From Sphingomonadaceae bacterium (lineage in GTDB: Bacteria; Pseudomonadota; Alphaproteobacteria; Sphingomonadales; Sphingomonadaceae), in NCBI GenBank assembly GCA_020847445.1, contig JADLBY010000173.1:1-49728 (forward strand): a stretch of 49,728 nt of DNA, given 5' to 3'. A program made the position numbers and the translations under genes. The notes beneath the pieces were generated by a model. That model did not search any database and was not told the DNA's origin. It saw nothing but the letters and a program-made list of their open reading frames with translations. Within the stretch, counting starts at the first letter, position 1; each line of letters opens with the position of its first letter. Shown piece by piece: positions 17,376-26,300 of this stretch.

Positions 17376-18802
17376 TGTGCTACAACCAAATCGGCGATCG
17401 GTACTTTCGGGCTTGGAGTCGCCCAGCATGGCAACTGCCCCAGATCGTCAAGCTCCGCCCTGACCAGGCCATTCAGCACTTCCGGGAACAAGCGTGCCAT
17501 GGCTCGCCACAGCGGATGGTCCTCACTGACCTGAACGTCCCCCGCCTTAGCTTCTGCGATGATCCGCTTAAGCGAGGGCTTTTCGAGCAAATCCGACAAG
17601 GCCGTTGCTCGAACGAAGGTCTCGATCAGGCTGGCGCAGTGTTTAAAATCCGCCCCGCTTAGCTTGCTGTTCAGCATCGATAGCACGGCGCTGTCGCCGG
17701 AGAACTTGGTGATATGGAGGATCGGCCGCCCGGCTTCGGCACTGTGCGCGATCGAGCACAAGATCGCGTAGAGCACGGCGGTATGGGCTCGGGCACGGTG
17801 AGATCGCTCTGTCCAAAAATCCCGCTCCCACTGCCACAGACCGGGATCAGCGGCCTTCATGTCGGCCCAGCCACTTTCATGGTGCTCGCTGTATTCCGGA
17901 GAGTTAGGCCGTTCCTTGCCAGCCTTTTTCATGGCATCCCACCAACGTGCGCGATGCTCCTTGCAACGCTGTTTTAAGGCCTCCGACCGACAGTCCTCCA
18001 CGAAGGCTGACCGTCCCGCGCCGGTCTGCAACTCATCCAACGCGATCAATCTCGGTTCACGCCAGCCGCCAAGACCATCTTCCAGGAAGCATTTCAGAAC
18101 CAGCGTCCCACGCTCGATCGATGCTGCCTCTGCCTCGTCATCGAAAACAAAAGCATTTCCGCGCTGCATGGCCACGACATCATGGAACCCCTGAGGCATA
18201 GGGTCTTCAAGTGCATTGAAGATCCATACCAGCGCGACCCCCTCGGCATCATAATGAACATGCCGGGCCGCGATTTCCGGTGCAAACGGCTTCGACAGCT
18301 GCACTTCAAGCGCAAAGCGCCCGAGGTCACTCAAGTCAGCATAGACATCCGGCCAGCGACCACGCTTGTGGATTTCGGGTCGCAAGTAGGTGTTCACTGC
18401 AGTGTGCGTGCAACGCGGATCGGCTTTGACCAGTTGCTCGATTGTTGAGCAGAGTCGGCGGTGCAGCGCGGATTCCTGATGACCCTGGTATTGAGCCGCT
18501 CGAGCGTCATCGGGGCGTAGACTATTACCTTCGTACCAGGGGCACTCCCTGTCCGCTTCCGGGTAGTGCGCGTACATCGGGATGTGCCCATCCTTGGTCG
18601 CTTGCACCCTGATGAAAACGCCACCTTCGCAGATCCTGCACCGCGCGAGCGGTTTGGACCGATCCTCGCGTCGCCGCACGTTGATCTGTGATCGCAGGTG
18701 ACCCCATCCGGCGCGGGGCATATCCATCAACTGCTCGATCGGGACAGCACCTCGAGGCAGTTCGAAATCGGCGATCAGGATGGTGCGCTGATGACGGCTC
18801 AC
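17372..18802 (-). CDS. DUF6035 / CoiA-like putative nuclease
   Basis: A 476-residue protein. GTG at 18802 is preferred: it follows the upstream stop by seven bases, whereas the ATG at 18943 would overlap that gene by over 130 bases. Residues 40-110 carry CRICEGGVF, MYAHYPEADRECPWYEG and GHQESALHRRL; residues about 130-180 carry GRWPDVYADLSDLGRFALEVQLS, the Asp...Glu-x-Gln core of CoiA-like restriction-endonuclease-fold proteins. A long helical C-terminal region follows. DUF6035 is the likely family. The target could be DNA in phage defence or recombination. It sits between a winged-helix gene and a HEPN gene. Confidence 0.75.
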   Translation of the reverse strand: MSRHQRTILIADFELPRGAVPIEQLMDMPRAGWGHLRSQINVRRREDRSKPLARCRICEGGVFIRVQATKDGHIPMYAHYPEADRECPWYEGNSLRPDDARAAQYQGHQESALHRRLCSTIEQLVKADPRCTHTAVNTYLRPEIHKRGRWPDVYADLSDLGRFALEVQLSKPFAPEIAARHVHYDAEGVALVWIFNALEDPMPQGFHDVVAMQRGNAFVFDDEAEAASIERGTLVLKCFLEDGLGGWREPRLIALDELQTGAGRSAFVEDCRSEALKQRCKEHRARWWDAMKKAGKERPNSPEYSEHHESGWADMKAADPGLWQWERDFWTERSHRARAHTAVLYAILCSIAHSAEAGRPILHITKFSGDSAVLSMLNSKLSGADFKHCASLIETFVRATALSDLLEKPSLKRIIAEAKAGDVQVSEDHPLWRAMARLFPEVLNGLVRAELDDLGQLPCWATPSPKVPIADLVVAQ

Positions 18803-18809
18803 GATTACG

Positions 18810-19124
18810 TCACTCTGGAAGTTCGGGCTTGGCAATCCAGTCCAAGGTCTCCAGACCGGATGCGACCTCTCCTCCAAATCGCCGAATTCGGACCACGCGG
18901 TAAGTGTCAACCTGCTCCAGTCGAACCAGCCCATCTTTTTCAAGGCGATCCAGTAGATCGGTCATGGTGCGGCTCGATGCCGTGAGGCCTATCGTAGCGA
19001 GCCATGTCTCCAGCAACCTGCTGTTCGACCCGCCTTCTTTGGCAAGCACATCGAGAATCGCCCTGGCCTGAAGACTCGTGCGTATCGTTTCGAGCGATGA
19101 GGGAAGATTATGTCGGCTTGTCAT
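18810..19124 (-). CDS. winged-helix protein, VpaChn25_0724-like
   Basis: A 104-residue protein made almost entirely of one winged helix-turn-helix: ARAILDVLAKEGGSNSRLLE, GLTASSRTMTDLLDRLEKDG, LVRLEQVDTYRVVRIRRFGG and a terminal EVASGLETLDW. This resembles the VpaChn25_0724 type of small phage/element proteins and MarR-like wings. It is the first gene of the operon read to the left, seven bases before the DUF6035 start, and is a candidate repressor or DNA-recognition subunit. ATG at 19124 is the only sensible start. Confidence 0.7.
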   Translation of the reverse strand: MTSRHNLPSSLETIRTSLQARAILDVLAKEGGSNSRLLETWLATIGLTASSRTMTDLLDRLEKDGLVRLEQVDTYRVVRIRRFGGEVASGLETLDWIAKPELPE

Positions 19125-19527
19125 TAGGTAACCATAATTGAATGTCTCAGGAAGGCAAACATAACAGGAACGAAATCCCCCAAACGGAAGGGGAATGCTT
19201 TCCCCTGAGCCGGAGCCGCTACGCTGTCTCCGCCTACCCCTTCATGCGGGGACACCCCGCAACGCCCCGAAACGCAAAGCGGGGCTGGTGGCGCGCACGG
19301 TCCCGCGTGCCGTTCCGGCGCGCTCCTGCGGGCGCGGCGTTCGACGTAGTGGCCCCGCACGCACTCTGCCTCCGGCGGCCAGATGGGCATGTGCAGGCCA
19401 GGAAAGCCGACAGGCCCCGCCTTTCCGCCTGCACGGGCAAGGTAGGGACCACCGCCTCCCTTCAGGGTGCGGTCTTCTGTCTTGGCAATCTCGCTGGCCG
19501 CTCGCGCGACGCCCAGCATCAGCAGGT
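19125..19527. other. gene-free stretch before the DUF932 leader
   Basis: About 400 G+C-rich bases lie between the leftward winged-helix operon and the rightward backbone operon. A minus-strand frame from 19555 exists, but it runs through low-complexity Arg/Pro/Gly text without recognisable domains, so I do not call it. A possible hairpin pairs GCCCCG with CGGGGC around 19271-19292. Promoters for both divergent operons are expected here; no clear -35/-10 pair could be picked out. Confidence 0.5.
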
Positions 19528-19603
19528 AGAGTGAGAGGATGGCGGGCTTCGCCATGACGGGATGAGGGTCGAGAGAGAGGCTCCCGGCCGCCCGTCATGG
19601 AGA
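19528..19603 (+). repeat. leader repeat, copy 1 (before DUF932)
   Basis: This leader holds AGAGTGAGAGG at 19528-19538, then GAGAGAGAGGCTCCCGG and CCCGTCATGGAGA up to the DUF932 start at 19611. The same blocks in the same order precede the ParB gene (20850-20924). GAGAGAGAGG may include ribosome-binding or regulator-binding sequence. The duplication suggests shared post-transcriptional or transcriptional control of the two genes. Confidence 0.65.
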
Positions 19604-19610
19604 TTTTCCC

Positions 19611-20804
19611 ATGAACATGCAGGTTCTCGATGCGCGCCGTGACGTCAGCGGCGGCTATAAGGTCGATGTGTCCCGCGGCTCCCATAACGGTCGCGTGTCA
19701 TCGGAATGGTTCTCGCGGCCCGACGATGAGCGTTTCCTGTCACTCAATGATCTGGCCCGCTCAGTGCGTGGCCGCTCGGAGCGCAGCCGCACCCGCGTCG
19801 TCGAAAGCGCGCTGATCCACGTCGAAGCGAACCGCAACGACCCGGAGCGCCTGGCGCTAATCCTGCCCGGCGCCGATGCGCCTGTCACGCCGACCCACTG
19901 GAGCTTCGGTCAGCTGGCGAGTCAGGTTGGCGCGCCCGCAGCTTACCTCCGCCAGCTTCCAGCGCCGCTGGCGGCGATCAATCTGCAGTACGGACTGACC
20001 TCGAACCGGACCGAGCAGATCAAGACCCTGGAGACTGACAATGGCCGCGTTGAACTGCGCGCTGTAACCGGCCCTGACTATGGCAGGATCTATGACCATG
20101 AACTCGTCGAAGCCGTGCAGAAGATCGCCGGCAACGGCACTGGCGACACCCGCTGGAAGGTCCCGGGCGTCCTCGACTGGTCGACCGGCGTGTACAATCC
20201 GCGCGTCGACATCACGCGTGACACGACCACGCTCTACGCCTCGGATCGCGACGTTTTCCTGTTCCTGGTCGACGATCTCAACCCGATCGAAGCCGGGCGC
20301 CTGCCCGACGGATCGCCCGATCTCTACTTCCGCGGATTTTACTGCTGGAACTCCGAGGTGGGAGCCAAGACGCTGGGCATGGCGAGCTTCTACCTCCGCG
20401 CCGTTTGCCAGAACCGTAACCTGTGGGGCGTAGAGGATTTCGAGGAAATCTCGATCCGGCACAGCAAATATGCGGCGAACCGCTTCGCCCATGAAGCCGC
20501 CCCGGCGCTGGAAGGCTTCGCCAACTCCTCGCCGCTGCCCTTCGTCAACGGCATCAAGGCGGCGCGCGAACGCATCGTTGCCCGGACCGACGAGGATCGC
20601 AGCGATTTCCTGCGGGCGCGCGGGTTCTCCAAGGCCGAGACTGGCAAGATCATCGAACGGGTGCTCGCCGAAGAAGGCCGCCCACCGGAATCGATCTTCG
20701 ACTTCGTGCAGGGGATCACCGCGCTGGCCCGCGACAAGGCGCACCAGGACGCCCGGCTCGACATGGAAGGCAAGGCGAAGAAGCTGCTCGACCGGGTCCA
20801 CTGA
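19611..20804 (+). CDS. DUF932 domain protein of the element backbone
   Basis: A 397-residue cytoplasmic protein with the DUF932 pattern: LPAPLAAINLQYGL, ELRAVTGPDYGRIYDHELVEAV, then YRGFYCWNSEVGAKTLG-like RGFYCWNSEVGAKTLGMASF and AVCQNRNLWGV. DUF932 proteins are found on plasmids, phages and ICEs next to ParB-like and recombination genes; their biochemical role is not settled. In sphingomonad elements this gene regularly stands first in the row DUF932-ParB-DUF6117-helicase, as here. The start at 19611 follows leader repeat copy 1. It looks complete. Confidence 0.88.
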   Translation: MNMQVLDARRDVSGGYKVDVSRGSHNGRVSSEWFSRPDDERFLSLNDLARSVRGRSERSRTRVVESALIHVEANRNDPERLALILPGADAPVTPTHWSFGQLASQVGAPAAYLRQLPAPLAAINLQYGLTSNRTEQIKTLETDNGRVELRAVTGPDYGRIYDHELVEAVQKIAGNGTGDTRWKVPGVLDWSTGVYNPRVDITRDTTTLYASDRDVFLFLVDDLNPIEAGRLPDGSPDLYFRGFYCWNSEVGAKTLGMASFYLRAVCQNRNLWGVEDFEEISIRHSKYAANRFAHEAAPALEGFANSSPLPFVNGIKAARERIVARTDEDRSDFLRARGFSKAETGKIIERVLAEEGRPPESIFDFVQGITALARDKAHQDARLDMEGKAKKLLDRVH

Positions 20805-20849
20805 GCCTGGCTGATCCCGGTGTTTCTCCAGCGTGGCGCTGCTCTCTCC

Positions 20850-20924
20850 AGAGTGAGAGGGTGGCGCTTCGCTTCGTGGCGGGTCGAGGCCGAGAGAGAG
20901 GCTCCCGGCGACCCGTCATGGAGA
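20850..20924 (+). repeat. leader repeat, copy 2 (before ParB)
   Basis: Second copy of the leader found before DUF932: AGAGTGAGAGG at 20850-20860, then GAGAGAGAGGCTCCCGG and ACCCGTCATGGAGAA, ending just before ATG 20931. The conserved order of several blocks over about 75 bases argues for a duplicated regulatory leader rather than chance. Confidence 0.65.
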
Positions 20925-20930
20925 ACACCC

Positions 20931-23024
20931 ATGACCAAGTCTCAAACCAAGTCCCCGGCCAAGCCATTGCCGAAGCTCGTGCTCAGTTCATCGCGCGACA
21001 TCCCCTTTTCCCAGCTCGTGCTCAGCCCGAAGAACGTCCGGCGCGTGAAGGTTGGCATCTCGATCGAGGATCTCGCCGACGACATCTACCGCCGAACCCT
21101 GCTCCAGAGCCTCAACGTCCGCGCGATCGTCGATGCAAATGGCCAGGAAACCGGCCAGTTCGAGGTTCCCGCCGGCGGCCGACGGTACCGCGCGCTCGAA
21201 CTGCTGGTGAAGTCCAAGCGGATGGCCAAGGATCAACCGGTTCCCTGCGTAGTGCGCGAAGGCGGCATCGCCGAGGAAGACTCGCTCGCCGAGAACGTCA
21301 TGCGTGAAGGGCTTCACCCGCTCGACCAGTTCCGCGCGTTCACCGCGCTGGTCGAGGCAGGCCTCAGCGAAGAGGACATCGCGGCGCGGTTCTTCGTCTC
21401 GGTCTCGACCGTGCGGCAGCGTCTGCGGCTCGCCTCGGTCGCGCCCAGCCTGCTCGATGTCTACGGCGAGGACGGCATGTCGCTTGAGCAGCTCATGGCT
21501 TTCACCGTGACCGACAACCATGCGCGCCAGGAGCAGGTCTGGGAGCAGGTGAACGGAAGCCAGTACATCTCCGCGCACCAGATCCGTCGGCTGCTGACCG
21601 AACAGGCGATTGCCGCCAGTGACCGCCGCGTGCGGTTCATCGGCATCGACGCCTATACCGAGGCTGGCGGCTATGTGATGCGCGATCTGTTCTCGGCTGA
21701 TGATGATGGCTGGTTGCAGGATCCGGCCTTGGTCGAATTGCTGGTGAACGAAAAGCTCAACGAGGCGGCGCAGGAAATCGGCGCCGAGGGCTGGAAATGG
21801 GTCGAGGCCGCCATCGACCTTCCTTACGGCTGCGAGCGCGGCAAGCGCCGGATCACCGGCACAACGGTTCCTCTGACCGACGAGGAACAGGCCCGGATCG
21901 ATGCGCTGGTTGAGGAATACGACGCCATCGGCGAGGAATACCGCGATGGCTGTGACTTGCCCGACGAGGTCGATACCCGGCTGACCGAGATCGACGCCGA
22001 ATTGACGCCGCTTACCTCTCGCCCGGTGGTCTATGAGCCCGAAGAGATGGCGCGGGCTGGCGTGTTCGTCTCGCTGGCCCATGATGGCCGGCTGCGGATC
22101 GATCGCGGCTATGTCCGGCCCGAGGACGAACCTGTTGGCGAGGACCAGGGCAAATCGGTCGATGCCGAAGCAGGCCAGCAGGGAACCGGCCCGGCGATCA
22201 GCGTTGGCGGTCAGGTCCAGGATGAGCATCAGGGCGACGACGAGGACGACACCATCCGTCCGCTTCCGGACCGGCTCGTCTCCGAGCTGACGGCCGTGCG
22301 CACGGTGGCGCTGCGCAATGCTCTTGCGCAGGATCCGGGTGCTGCATTCATTGCCGTTCTCCACGCACTCGCCCTGTCGGTGTTCCGGCCGCACGCCACC
22401 CATGGCTGCGTGCAAATCGGCGTGACCCAGGCCTGGCTCGGCAATGTCGCTCCGGACCTGCGCGAAACGCCATGGAGCCTGGCGATCCAGGAACGGCACG
22501 AGCAGTGGGCGGCGCGCCTGCCCGACGAGGCTGGCGCGCTGTGGGATGCGCTGGCGGCCCTCGCGCATGAAGACCAGATGGCGCTGCTCGCCCACTGCGT
22601 CTCGCTCGGCGTCAATGCGCTGTTCGAACCGGTCAAGGGCTACGGCGGGCAGATTTCGGCGCATGGAATCGCCCAGCGGATCGCCGCCGCCGATGCGCTC
22701 GCCACGGTGGTCGGGCTCGACATGGCCGAAGCGGGCTGGACCCCCACGGTCGACAACTACCTCGGCCGCGTCACCAAGCCCCGGATCATCGAGGCTGTGC
22801 GCGAAGCCAAGGGTGATGCGACCGCCGCGCTGATCGAACATCTCAAGAAGGGCGACATGGCCCGCGAGGCTCAACGGCTGCTCGACAGCACGGGCTGGCT
22901 ACCCGAACCGCTGCGGCTGCCAGTCGCCGAAGCTGCGAAGCAGGACGCGCCTGACACTGAGCTGCCCGACTTCCTCAATGATGAGGATGGCGAGTTCGAT
23001 CCGTTGGCGATCGCCGCGGAATGA
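20931..23024 (+). CDS. ParB/RepB/Spo0J-family protein
   Basis: A 697-residue ParB-like protein. ATG at 20931 after leader copy 2 is used instead of the longer frame to 20820. Residues 15-110 form the ParB N-terminal nucleotide-binding/nuclease fold (SRDIPFSQLVLSPKNVRRVK, GISIEDLADDI, PAGGRRYRALELL, then SLAENVMREGLHPLDQFRAF with the ENxxRxxL-type box). An HTH follows (LSEEDIAARFFVSVSTVRQRL). The long C-terminal half contains an acidic linker (about 400-445) and a helical region not seen in plasmid ParB. Without an adjacent ParA, it is more likely an element-specific DNA-binding or stability factor than a true partition protein. Confidence 0.88.
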   Translation: MTKSQTKSPAKPLPKLVLSSSRDIPFSQLVLSPKNVRRVKVGISIEDLADDIYRRTLLQSLNVRAIVDANGQETGQFEVPAGGRRYRALELLVKSKRMAKDQPVPCVVREGGIAEEDSLAENVMREGLHPLDQFRAFTALVEAGLSEEDIAARFFVSVSTVRQRLRLASVAPSLLDVYGEDGMSLEQLMAFTVTDNHARQEQVWEQVNGSQYISAHQIRRLLTEQAIAASDRRVRFIGIDAYTEAGGYVMRDLFSADDDGWLQDPALVELLVNEKLNEAAQEIGAEGWKWVEAAIDLPYGCERGKRRITGTTVPLTDEEQARIDALVEEYDAIGEEYRDGCDLPDEVDTRLTEIDAELTPLTSRPVVYEPEEMARAGVFVSLAHDGRLRIDRGYVRPEDEPVGEDQGKSVDAEAGQQGTGPAISVGGQVQDEHQGDDEDDTIRPLPDRLVSELTAVRTVALRNALAQDPGAAFIAVLHALALSVFRPHATHGCVQIGVTQAWLGNVAPDLRETPWSLAIQERHEQWAARLPDEAGALWDALAALAHEDQMALLAHCVSLGVNALFEPVKGYGGQISAHGIAQRIAAADALATVVGLDMAEAGWTPTVDNYLGRVTKPRIIEAVREAKGDATAALIEHLKKGDMAREAQRLLDSTGWLPEPLRLPVAEAAKQDAPDTELPDFLNDEDGEFDPLAIAAE

Positions 23025-23032
23025 ACCGGTGC

Positions 23033-23056
23033 GCGGGGCGGCTCCGGTCGCCCCGC
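23033..23056 (+). terminator. GC-rich hairpin after parB-like gene
   Basis: Perfect 8-base inverted repeat, GCGGGGCG and CGCCCCGC, with an 8-base loop, nine bases after the ParB stop. There is no T tract. It may trim or attenuate the transcript between ParB and the DUF6117 gene. Confidence 0.5.
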
Positions 23057-23090
23057 CATCTCCCGATATTCCCAAAACTAGGAGCCACCG

Positions 23091-23306
23091 ATGGCTATCC
23101 CCGAATATGCCCGCACCAACTTCCAGACGCTGCTGAGGGCAGCCCGGGAAGACAACCTCGCGCTGATGGAATGCACCGAGCTCAGCAGCGGCGAGACCCG
23201 CTATGTCCTTTGTGCAGTCGGCCGCGATGGCGACGCATATGTGATGACTCCGTTCGGTCATCTCGCCCCCGGCAACCCTTACGAGGCCTACATTCCGCCC
23301 GCCTGA
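23091..23306 (+). CDS. DUF6117 family small protein
   Basis: A 71-residue soluble protein (MAIPEYARTNFQTLL, then GDAYVMTPFGHLAPGNPYEAY) that fits the DUF6117 family, a short conserved member of alphaproteobacterial ICE backbones with no known activity. ATG at 23091 has AGGAG nine bases upstream. It lies between ParB and the large helicase gene on the same strand and is presumably in their operon. Confidence 0.85.
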   Translation: MAIPEYARTNFQTLLRAAREDNLALMECTELSSGETRYVLCAVGRDGDAYVMTPFGHLAPGNPYEAYIPPA

Positions 23307-23349
23307 GCGCGGCCAGGCATCACCACACCTCCAATCGAAGGATCATGAC

Positions 23350-26300
23350 ATGACCAACTCGCAACTGGCGGGTGCCGCCGTGCGCCCGCTTGCTTCCGCT
23401 TGTCCAGACCAGACTGCCCGCTTCATCATTGCAGCCGCCCAGGACTTACTCGGTCATCTTGCCGCCGGTCGCCGCATCGAGGCTCCCGCCATTCGCACCG
23501 CCATGCAATCGGCCTTTGGTGCAAGCGATGCCAGCGGGGCCTGGGACTGGAAGACCGCCTACGAAGCGGTCGAAATCGCCCAGTTGCTGTTCCTGCGCCG
23601 CTATGGCCCTGCCATCCACGCCAGGACTGCCGACCCGTTCGAACGGCTGAAGCTGGTCGATCGCATTGCCCGGCTTGCACCCACCCAGACCCGGCGCAGC
23701 GAGGAAATGGTGCAATACCAGCAGTTCTCAACACCGCTTGGCCTCGCCTGGGTCGCGGGGTTCGCCGCGAACTTCCAGCGCGGCGAACTGGTGCTGGAGC
23801 CCTCGGCGGGAACAGGACTGCTCGCCATCCAGGCCGAACTGGGCAGCGCACGGCTTGCCCTCAATGAAGTCGCCGACACGCGGCACGCATTGCTCAAGTA
23901 CCTCTTCGGCGACGCAAACATCACTAACCACGATGCGACGCAGATCCACGACCGGCTCGATCCAAGCTTGGCGCCCAGTTGCATCGTTATGAACCCGCCG
24001 TTCTCGGCCTCGCTCGGCGTCGAGACCCGCGTCGCCGATGCCGCATTCCGCCACATCGCCTCCGCGCTCGCCCGGCTCACCGATGGCGGACGGCTCGTCG
24101 CGATCACGGGAAGCAGTTGTGCGCCCGATCATGCCGCCTGGCGCGGCAGCTTCATTCGGTTGCAGGAAAACGCTCGGGTCGTGTTCACCGCGCCGATCGC
24201 CGGCAGCATCTACGCGAGCCACGGTACGACCTTCGAGACCCGGCTGACCGTAATCGACAAGCTGCCTGCTGACGATCCCGGCAGCTTTCCGCCATCGCAC
24301 GAGATGGCCGCTGATATGCCAAGCCTACTGCGAATGCTGGTCGATGCACTGCCAGCGCGAGCGCCGGTTGCGGTATTGCCTGCCATCCCGTCGACGGGAA
24401 AGATCGCTAGCGCTAGCGCTAGCGCTAGCCGCCGCGCCGCCGCTCCCAAACCTCGCCTTGTCGCCGTGCCGCCGGTTGAACCTGCCGGAGCCGTGCTCGA
24501 CTATGAAACCGTCGATTGGGTAGCGACCTGTGGAAGCCGCCTGACCGACGCCCTCTATGAGCCTTATGTACTGCAATCGATCCGGATCGCGGGCGCGCAA
24601 CCGCACCCGACCCGGCTCGTCCAGTCCGCCGCCATGGCCTCGGTCGCACCTCCCAAGCCCAGCTACCGGCCCCACTTGCCCGAGGGACTGGTCGAACGGG
24701 GTCTCCTCTCCGACGCCCAGCTCGAATCTGTGATCTACGCGGGCGAAGCGCATAGCGAACATCTCGCCGGGAGATGGACCGTCGATGCCACCTTCGACAA
24801 GATCGAAGCCGCACCCGACGATTGCGACACCGCCGTCCGGTTCCGCAAGGGCTGGTTCCTCGGCGATGGCACAGGCGCGGGCAAGGGACGCCAGGTCGCA
24901 GGGGTGCTGCTCGACAATTGGCTCAAGGGCCGCCGCCGCGCGGTGTGGATCTCGAAATCGGATAAGCTGCTCGAGGACGCCCAGCGCGACTGGCGGGCAT
25001 TGGGACAGGAGCCCTTGCTGATCCAGCCGCTCGCCCGCTTCCGGCAGGGAACGCCCATCCGGCTCGATCAGGGCATCCTTTTTACGACCTATGCCACGCT
25101 ACGCTCCGACGCGCGTGAGAACCGGGTTTCGCGCGTTGCACAGATCGTCGATTGGCTGGGGTCAGACTTCGACGGGGTCATAGTCTTCGACGAGAGCCAT
25201 GCGATGCAGAATGCCGGTGGCGGCAAATCCGACCGGGGCGACAGCGCTCCTTCGCAGCAGGGTCGCGCCGGGCTGCGCCTGCAGCACGCATTGCCTGATG
25301 CCCGCGTGCTCTACGTTTCGGCAACCGGCGCGACCACGGTCGAGAACCTCGCCTATGCCCAGCGCCTTGGCCTCTGGGGCGGCGCAGACTTCCCGTTCGA
25401 CAAGCGCACAGATTTCGTAGCGGCCATCGAGGCGGGCGGGGTCGCGGCGATGGAAGTGTTGGCGCGCGACCTCAAGGCGCTTGGACTCTATTCAGCCCGT
25501 TCGCTGTCCTACGAAGGCGTCGAATACGAACTCGTCGAACACAAGCTTACCCCCGACCAGGTCCGCATCTACGATGCCTATGCCGGGGCGTTCCAGGTCA
25601 TCCATAACAACCTCGATGCCGCGCTCGAAGCCTCCGGCGTCACCAGCAGCAGCGAGGGCACCCTCAACCGCCAGGCGAAATCGGCAGCCCGTTCGGCTTT
25701 TGAGTCCGCCAAGCAGCGCTTCTTCAACCATCTGATAACCGCGATGAAGACGCCGACCCTGATCCGAGCAATCGAGCAGGGTCTTGCCGATGGCCACGCC
25801 GCCGTCGTGCAGATCGTCTCGACTGGCGAAGCTCTGCTGTCCCGCCGTCTCGCCGAGATCGACCCGGGTGAATGGAACGACATCCATTGTGACGTCACTC
25901 CTCGCGAGTATGTTCTCGACTATTTGGCGCACAGCTTCCCGACCCAGCTTCATGAGACTTACACCGATGGCGACGGTAATCTCGCCTCGCGCCCAGCCTA
26001 TGATGATGCCGGGAACGTGATCGAATGCCGCGAAGCTTGTCAGCGGCGCGACCGCCTGATCGAGAAGCTGGCATCAATGGAGCCGGTGCAAGGCGCTCTG
26101 GACCAGATCGTCCAGCGGTTCGGCACCGACATGGTCGCTGAAGTCACGGGCCGCTCGCGGCGCATTGTCCGCAAGGTCGATGCGGACGGGGAGCGGTTCG
26201 TTGTCGAGAACCGGCCCGCCCATGCAAATCTTGCCGAAGCGCAGGCGTTCATGGAGGACAAGAAGCCGATCCTCATCTTCTCCGACGCGGGCGGGACGGG

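Noticed and set aside
19124..19555. Minus-strand 143-residue frame
   Set aside because: Low-complexity Arg/Pro/Gly text, no domain, and it runs through the DUF932 leader; more likely chance openness in G+C-rich DNA.
20820..20930. Longer N-terminus of the ParB-like protein
   Set aside because: The extra 37 residues are the translated leader repeat; ATG 20931 has the proper family start.
20931..23024. True plasmid partition ParAB pair
   Set aside because: No ParA gene adjoins the ParB-like gene, and its length is well above that of partition ParB proteins.
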